Positions 13,617-16,930 of a stretch of 16,930 nt of DNA are shown here, piece by piece. The position numbers and the translations under genes were made by a program. The stretch comes from Thermacetogenium sp. UBA5472. Lineage in GTDB: Bacteria; Bacillota; DSM-12270; Thermacetogeniales; Thermacetogeniaceae. The stretch is taken from contig DIQC01000056.1 of NCBI GenBank assembly GCA_002426495.1, positions 2,658 through 19,587 of the forward strand, in the 5' to 3' direction. Numbering within the stretch: the first letter of the stretch is position 1; the number at the start of each line of letters is the position of its first letter. The notes under the pieces are model-generated. The model did no database searches, was not told the DNA's origin, and worked only from the letters and a program-made list of their open reading frames with translations.

Positions 13617-14336
13617 CTAATGGTGAATAATAACGGGAGTCCCTTTAGGAATATTATTGTGTAGCCATTTTGCGTGTTCTACTTCCAAACGAATACACCC
13701 ATGAGATGCTGGCATGCCCAGCATCTCTGCATCCTCGGCAATTATATTCTGATTACGATCCATGGGAATGCTGTGGAATAGATAGTTTCCTTGAAACGCT
13801 ATCCACCACTTGCCCCCCTGTTGATACTTTTCACTGAAGAACCAATCGCCCTTGTTCTTTGTCGTAAAACTGCCTAATGGGGTACTGTTATTCTTTCCGG
13901 TCGATACTATCCATTCCTTGATTAATCTATCCTCATCATAGATTCTTACCTTTTGTTCTCTAATACTGACATCGATCTTGTACATTGGCGTCACAGAACT
14001 ATACTGGGCCTCTACAGCTCTACTAACAGATTTATGCTGTGTACTCACAGATATCTTGTCGGATTCACTTTGTGCATAATCATTAACCAATTTGGCAGAT
14101 TCAACAGCTGTTTGACGCTTTTCCTTCTTCTGCTGGTCAGCAGTATAGTATGTGCATTGACCTGAGGCTTTATCTTTTTTACAGGAATCATCATTATCAA
14201 TGATGTTTTGGATACCCTCCAGCTGACCATTGAACGTAAAACCAGCAGCAAGGACAACTGCAATAAATAACAGGCAGATAATCGATTTAATTCTGCCATA
14301 CTTCCCATATTTCCCGCTTTTGTACATGTCACGCAT
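13617..14336 (-). CDS. Membrane-anchored L,D-transpeptidase (YkuD domain)
   Basis: A 239-residue protein that would crosslink or modify peptidoglycan outside the membrane. The start is the ATG at 14336, with AGGTGA about 8 nt upstream; a GTG four codons earlier overlaps that site. Residues about 17-35 are a signal anchor (SIICLLFIAVVLAAGFTF). A linker to residue 115 is polar, with two close cysteines (C52, C61 in DDSCKKDKASGQC). The YkuD domain runs from about 118 to the end: IDVSIREQKVRIYDEDRLIK, STPLGSF, FHSIP with H188, and the catalytic PASHGCIRL with H212, C214 and R216. All catalytic residues are present. It is divergent from feoA, with about 230 bp between the starts, and appears monocistronic. 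Confidence 0.92.
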   Translation of the reverse strand: MRDMYKSGKYGKYGRIKSIICLLFIAVVLAAGFTFNGQLEGIQNIIDNDDSCKKDKASGQCTYYTADQQKKEKRQTAVESAKLVNDYAQSESDKISVSTQHKSVSRAVEAQYSSVTPMYKIDVSIREQKVRIYDEDRLIKEWIVSTGKNNSTPLGSFTTKNKGDWFFSEKYQQGGKWWIAFQGNYLFHSIPMDRNQNIIAEDAEMLGMPASHGCIRLEVEHAKWLHNNIPKGTPVIIHH

Positions 14337-14485
14337 CAGATGAATCACCTGCTATATCAGAAGTATTGTAGAGCTACACCTTACTATTGTTGCCATTTCA
14401 CCAATATTTAGTACTTCCTTATACGGCAGCTTATGGACAGACACCCCCACCCCAGAACCGCAATATATTACTACTAAACATTTCG

Positions 14486-14524
14486 AATTTAGCCGCGGTT
14501 AACTTTATTACCCGCTGCTAAATT
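14486..14524. promoter_or_regulatory. Dyad in the feoA leader
   Basis: AATTTAGCcGCGG (14486-14498) and CCGCtGCTAAATT (14512-14524) form 13-bp arms with one mismatch around 13 nt, ending 41 bp ahead of the feoA start. No T-run follows. It could be an operator for a metal or redox regulator or a leader RNA hairpin. It does not match a Fur box, and I see only partial likeness to DtxR-type sites. No confident -35/-10 pair was found. Confidence 0.5.
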
Positions 14525-14565
14525 AAAATCTAGCTTCGATCAATACACACGAGGAGGTTAATCAA

Positions 14566-14805
14566 ATGTCAAGAACTATTGTACCCCTTTCACAACTTTC
14601 TAACGGTGCATCTGGAAGAGTTGCGGCTCTAAACACCAATGGGCGGAACAGACGCCATCTATTAGATCTGGGCTTAGTAACAGGCTCACGGGTGGAGGCC
14701 ATTCGTCGTAGCCCGGCAGGAGATCCCGCTGCCTTTAATATCAAGGGAGCGATTATAGCTTTGCGGAGTGAAGTATCAGATCAGATCTTAGTTTCACTTG
14801 ACTAA
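14566..14805 (+). CDS. feoA: Ferrous iron transport protein A
   Basis: A 79-residue cytoplasmic SH3-like protein that supports the FeoB ferrous iron channel. The family pattern is clear: VPLSQLSNGASGRVAAL, the helix RRHLLDLGLVTGSRVEAIRR, PAGDPAAFNIKGAIIALR and a final strand DQILVSLD. A strong GAGGAGG site sits about 9 nt before the ATG. It is followed after 18 bp by the FeoB GTPase gene, so the genes are an operon. A dyad lies in the leader (14486-14524). The length is normal for stand-alone FeoA. Confidence 0.95.
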   Translation: MSRTIVPLSQLSNGASGRVAALNTNGRNRRHLLDLGLVTGSRVEAIRRSPAGDPAAFNIKGAIIALRSEVSDQILVSLD

Positions 14806-14823
14806 GCTTACGGAGGTTCAAAA

Positions 14824-15606
14824 ATGGATTTAACAAATCAATCATGGGATAATAAGACCGTTTATCAAGCCTTTGGACTGAACCCTATACAGGGTCAGTT
14901 GGTCATGGCACTGGCAGGAAACCCCAACACCGGAAAAAGCACGGTTTTCAATGCTTTGACTGGACTCAGACAGCATACAGGCAACTGGCCAGGGAAAACC
15001 GTCCTGAAGACAGAAGGGACCTTCACTCATAAAAATACGAGAATACTTTTGGTGGATCTTCCAGGAACCTATTCTCTTTTGGCAACATCAGCTGATGAAC
15101 AGGTAGCCAGAGATTTTATTTGTCTCGGCCGTCCTGATGCCACTATAGTTGTAGCAGATGCTACATGCCTGGAACGCAACCTGAATTTGGTGCTGCAGGT
15201 GCTGGAGATCTCTCCAAAAGCAGTAGTTTGCGTCAACCTGATGGATGAAGCCGCTAGAAGAAAAATCCGGGTGGATGTTAAGGCGCTTTCCAGAGAGCTA
15301 GGAGTGCCCTGCGTGCCCACAACTGCTCGTGATGGTGTAGGACTTGAAGAATTAAAGGATACCATCTTAGATGTAGCAACAGGGGTTATTGCCACAGCAC
15401 CTAGAAAGGTGACCTATGAACCATCTGTGGAAGAAGCTGCTTCACGATTGGAAGCACAGATCAGTCCCTTTCTCCCTGGTTGGGTGAACCATCGTTGGGT
15501 AGCCCTGCGCCTGCTGGAAGGGGATATGAGTATGATCAAAGCTATCTGCAAACAGATGGATGATAATGCGCGAAAGATTGTTTTCAAGGATGGAGCAGCA
15601 ATATGA
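14824..15606 (+). CDS. feoB: FeoB N-terminal GTPase domain protein (split FeoB)
   Basis: A 260-residue protein equal to the cytoplasmic part of FeoB, which gates Fe(II) import. G1 is GNPNTGKST at 32-40, followed by the switch region HTGNWPGKTV at 51-60. G3 is DLPG at 78-81, G4 is NLMD at 138-141 and the G5-like segment is TTARDGVG at 166-173. The remaining residues correspond to the helical GDI region. About 25 extra residues precede the G domain. The frame ends at TGA (15604-15606), exactly where the membrane part would continue; that part is encoded by a separate gene starting at 15603 (ATGA overlap). All the G motifs are intact, so this is a clean split rather than decay. SD GGAGG precedes the ATG. 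Confidence 0.93.
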   Translation: MDLTNQSWDNKTVYQAFGLNPIQGQLVMALAGNPNTGKSTVFNALTGLRQHTGNWPGKTVLKTEGTFTHKNTRILLVDLPGTYSLLATSADEQVARDFICLGRPDATIVVADATCLERNLNLVLQVLEISPKAVVCVNLMDEAARRKIRVDVKALSRELGVPCVPTTARDGVGLEELKDTILDVATGVIATAPRKVTYEPSVEEAASRLEAQISPFLPGWVNHRWVALRLLEGDMSMIKAICKQMDDNARKIVFKDGAAI

Positions 15607-16930
15607 GCACCTTGAATACATCCCTCCCTTCAATTCTTTCTAGTATTAAACAAGAAATAGATCCAGAAGAAAGCCAGAAGTTCAGAGACTCCATCGTTAG
15701 CAGCATTTACAGCTGTGCTGAAAGTATTGCAGGGAAGGTCGCCCACCATGAAGTGATGCGTAGAAGTGAATTTGATCAAAAGATCGATAATATTGTCACA
15801 TCCCGACTGCTGGGCATCCCTATTATGCTCTCCCTTTTGGGAATCATCCTCTGGCTGACGATCACCGGGGCCAATTACCCATCACAAATGCTTTCTTATG
15901 GTCTCTTTTGGATTGAGGGCCAGCTGACATTACTATTCATGATGATTAGTGCCCCTGACTGGCTGCACGGGATACTGGTATTAGGGATGTACAGGAGTTT
16001 AGCCTGGGTTATATCGGTAATGCTCCCCCCTATGGCTATCTTTTTTCCGTTATTTACCTTATTAGAAGACCTGGGATACTTGCCTAGGGTGGCCTTTAAC
16101 CTGGACCGGTTTTTCAAAAAAGCCTGTGCCCACGGTAAACAGGCATTGACCATGTGTATGGGATTCGGCTGCAATGCTGCAGGTGTAATTTCCTGCCGCA
16201 TCATTGAATCCCCCCGGGAAAGGCTGATCGCCATACTTACAAATAATTTTGTTCCCTGTAATGGCCGCTTCCCTACCCTGATCACTCTAGGGATGTTGTT
16301 TCTGGGAGGTTCCGTAGCTGCCGGATACAATACATTAGCAGCTACTGCAGCAGTTGTCTGCCTTATTCTACTAGGGATAGGAATCACTTTCTTGATCTCC
16401 TGGCTGCTTTCTAAAACTGTCCTTAAGGGAATGCCATCATTTTTTACACTTGAACTGCCCCCTTACCGTAAGCCACAGATCGGCCGCATATTGGTCCGCT
16501 CAATCTTGGACCGGACAATCTTTGTCCTCATGCGTGCAGTAGTAGTAGCAGCACCCGCTGGAGCGATCACCTGGCTTCTAGCCAATATCTATATTGGGGA
16601 TCTCAGTATCATCGCTTACCTGGCTGATTGGCTGGACCCCTTCGGGCATCTTCTCGGTATGGACGGAATCATATTGGTGGCTTTTTTACTTGGGCTGCCT
16701 GCCAATGAAATCGTCCTGCCCATCATGATCATGAGTTATCTCTCTGCAGGCGCCATGCTGGAAATAGACAGCCTCCATACCCTCAGAGGGCTGCTGGTAA
16801 ATAACGGCTGGACTTGGCTCACTGCACTGTCGACTATGCTTTTTTCGCTGCTCCATTATCCTTGCGGTACCACTATATTGACTATTTATAAAGAAACAAA
16901 AAGCATCAAATGGACAGTTTTCTCAGTCTT
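15603..16930 (+). CDS. feoB: FeoB membrane domain protein (split FeoB), partial at window end
   Basis: 442 codons are visible before the window ends; the gene was found by reading the frame after the GTPase stop. It begins MSTLNTSLPSILSSIKQE and has a helical linker with TSRLLGIPIMLSLLGIILWL, equivalent to the FeoB segment entering the membrane. The permease motifs follow: LEDLGYLPRVAF, TMCMGFGCNAAGV with the conserved GCN, NNFVPCNGRFP, LGLPANEIVLPIM, and near the end HYPCGTTILTIYKETKSIKW, typical of a FeoB C-terminus. The frame is open throughout and the start overlaps the GTPase stop by ATGA, so the two halves are probably made in equal amounts and assemble. The normal end should be within a few tens of residues of the window edge. 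Confidence 0.93.
   Translation, partial: MSTLNTSLPSILSSIKQEIDPEESQKFRDSIVSSIYSCAESIAGKVAHHEVMRRSEFDQKIDNIVTSRLLGIPIMLSLLGIILWLTITGANYPSQMLSYGLFWIEGQLTLLFMMISAPDWLHGILVLGMYRSLAWVISVMLPPMAIFFPLFTLLEDLGYLPRVAFNLDRFFKKACAHGKQALTMCMGFGCNAAGVISCRIIESPRERLIAILTNNFVPCNGRFPTLITLGMLFLGGSVAAGYNTLAATAAVVCLILLGIGITFLISWLLSKTVLKGMPSFFTLELPPYRKPQIGRILVRSILDRTIFVLMRAVVVAAPAGAITWLLANIYIGDLSIIAYLADWLDPFGHLLGMDGIILVAFLLGLPANEIVLPIMIMSYLSAGAMLEIDSLHTLRGLLVNNGWTWLTALSTMLFSLLHYPCGTTILTIYKETKSIKWTVFSV

Noticed and set aside
14486..14524. Rho-independent terminator ahead of feoA
   Set aside because: No T-tract follows the stem on either strand.
15595..15610. Frameshift or nonsense mutation breaking feoB
   Set aside because: The second part has its own overlapping ATG and extra N-terminal residues, and all motifs are intact, so a natural split is more likely.
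15896..16387. Minus-strand open frame of 163 codons
   Set aside because: It is antisense to the FeoB membrane domain, whose conserved motifs show which strand is coding.

Overview
The window looks like a chromosomal segment of an anaerobic, moderate-GC Firmicute, most likely in the class Clostridia (Peptococcaceae- or Syntrophomonas-like). Supporting signs are strong AGGAGG-type ribosome binding sites, several TTG and GTG starts, clean sigma-A promoters, FeoAB iron uptake, an oxygen-sensitive 2-hydroxyacyl-CoA dehydratase-type activase with partner proteins, a CGGC-domain protein, and YtrA-, GbsR- and TetR-type regulators. The genus cannot be fixed from the sequence alone.

Layout. (1) 1-1727, minus: a YtrA-type GntR repressor, an ABC ATPase and an ABC-2 permease cut by the window edge. 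The genes overlap, and the operon is driven by a promoter covered by two interleaved dyads. (2) 1832-2616, minus: a small AT-rich cassette of an XRE regulator and a four-helix membrane protein. A consensus promoter carries two exact 20-nt repeats. (3) 2620-6580, minus: an ABC exporter whose ATPase has an unusual N-terminal membrane/PH-like extension, its large permease, and then a GbsR/MarR-type regulator. (4) 6586-10621, minus: a TetR regulator followed by DUF2229/COG3580-like, COG3581-like and activase genes. This looks like an ATP-driven Fe-S redox system of unknown substrate, and its promoter lies in a perfect 46-bp palindrome. (5) 10622-13616: small accessory genes (a plus-strand membrane protein, a DUF1189 protein, a PCP_red-CGGC fusion) and a gene-poor stretch with a decayed coiled-coil gene remnant. 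(6) 13617-14336, minus: a membrane-anchored L,D-transpeptidase. (7) 14486 to the end, plus: feoA and a FeoB split into a GTPase protein and a membrane protein, with a 13-bp-arm dyad ahead of feoA.

The window is mostly small, separately regulated modules read from the minus strand: two ABC exporters, one orphan redox operon and one iron importer. The best candidate for an undescribed system is the TetR / DUF2229-like / COG3581-like / activase operon. Its family membership points to ATP-dependent low-potential electron delivery, but no substrate gene is linked to it.
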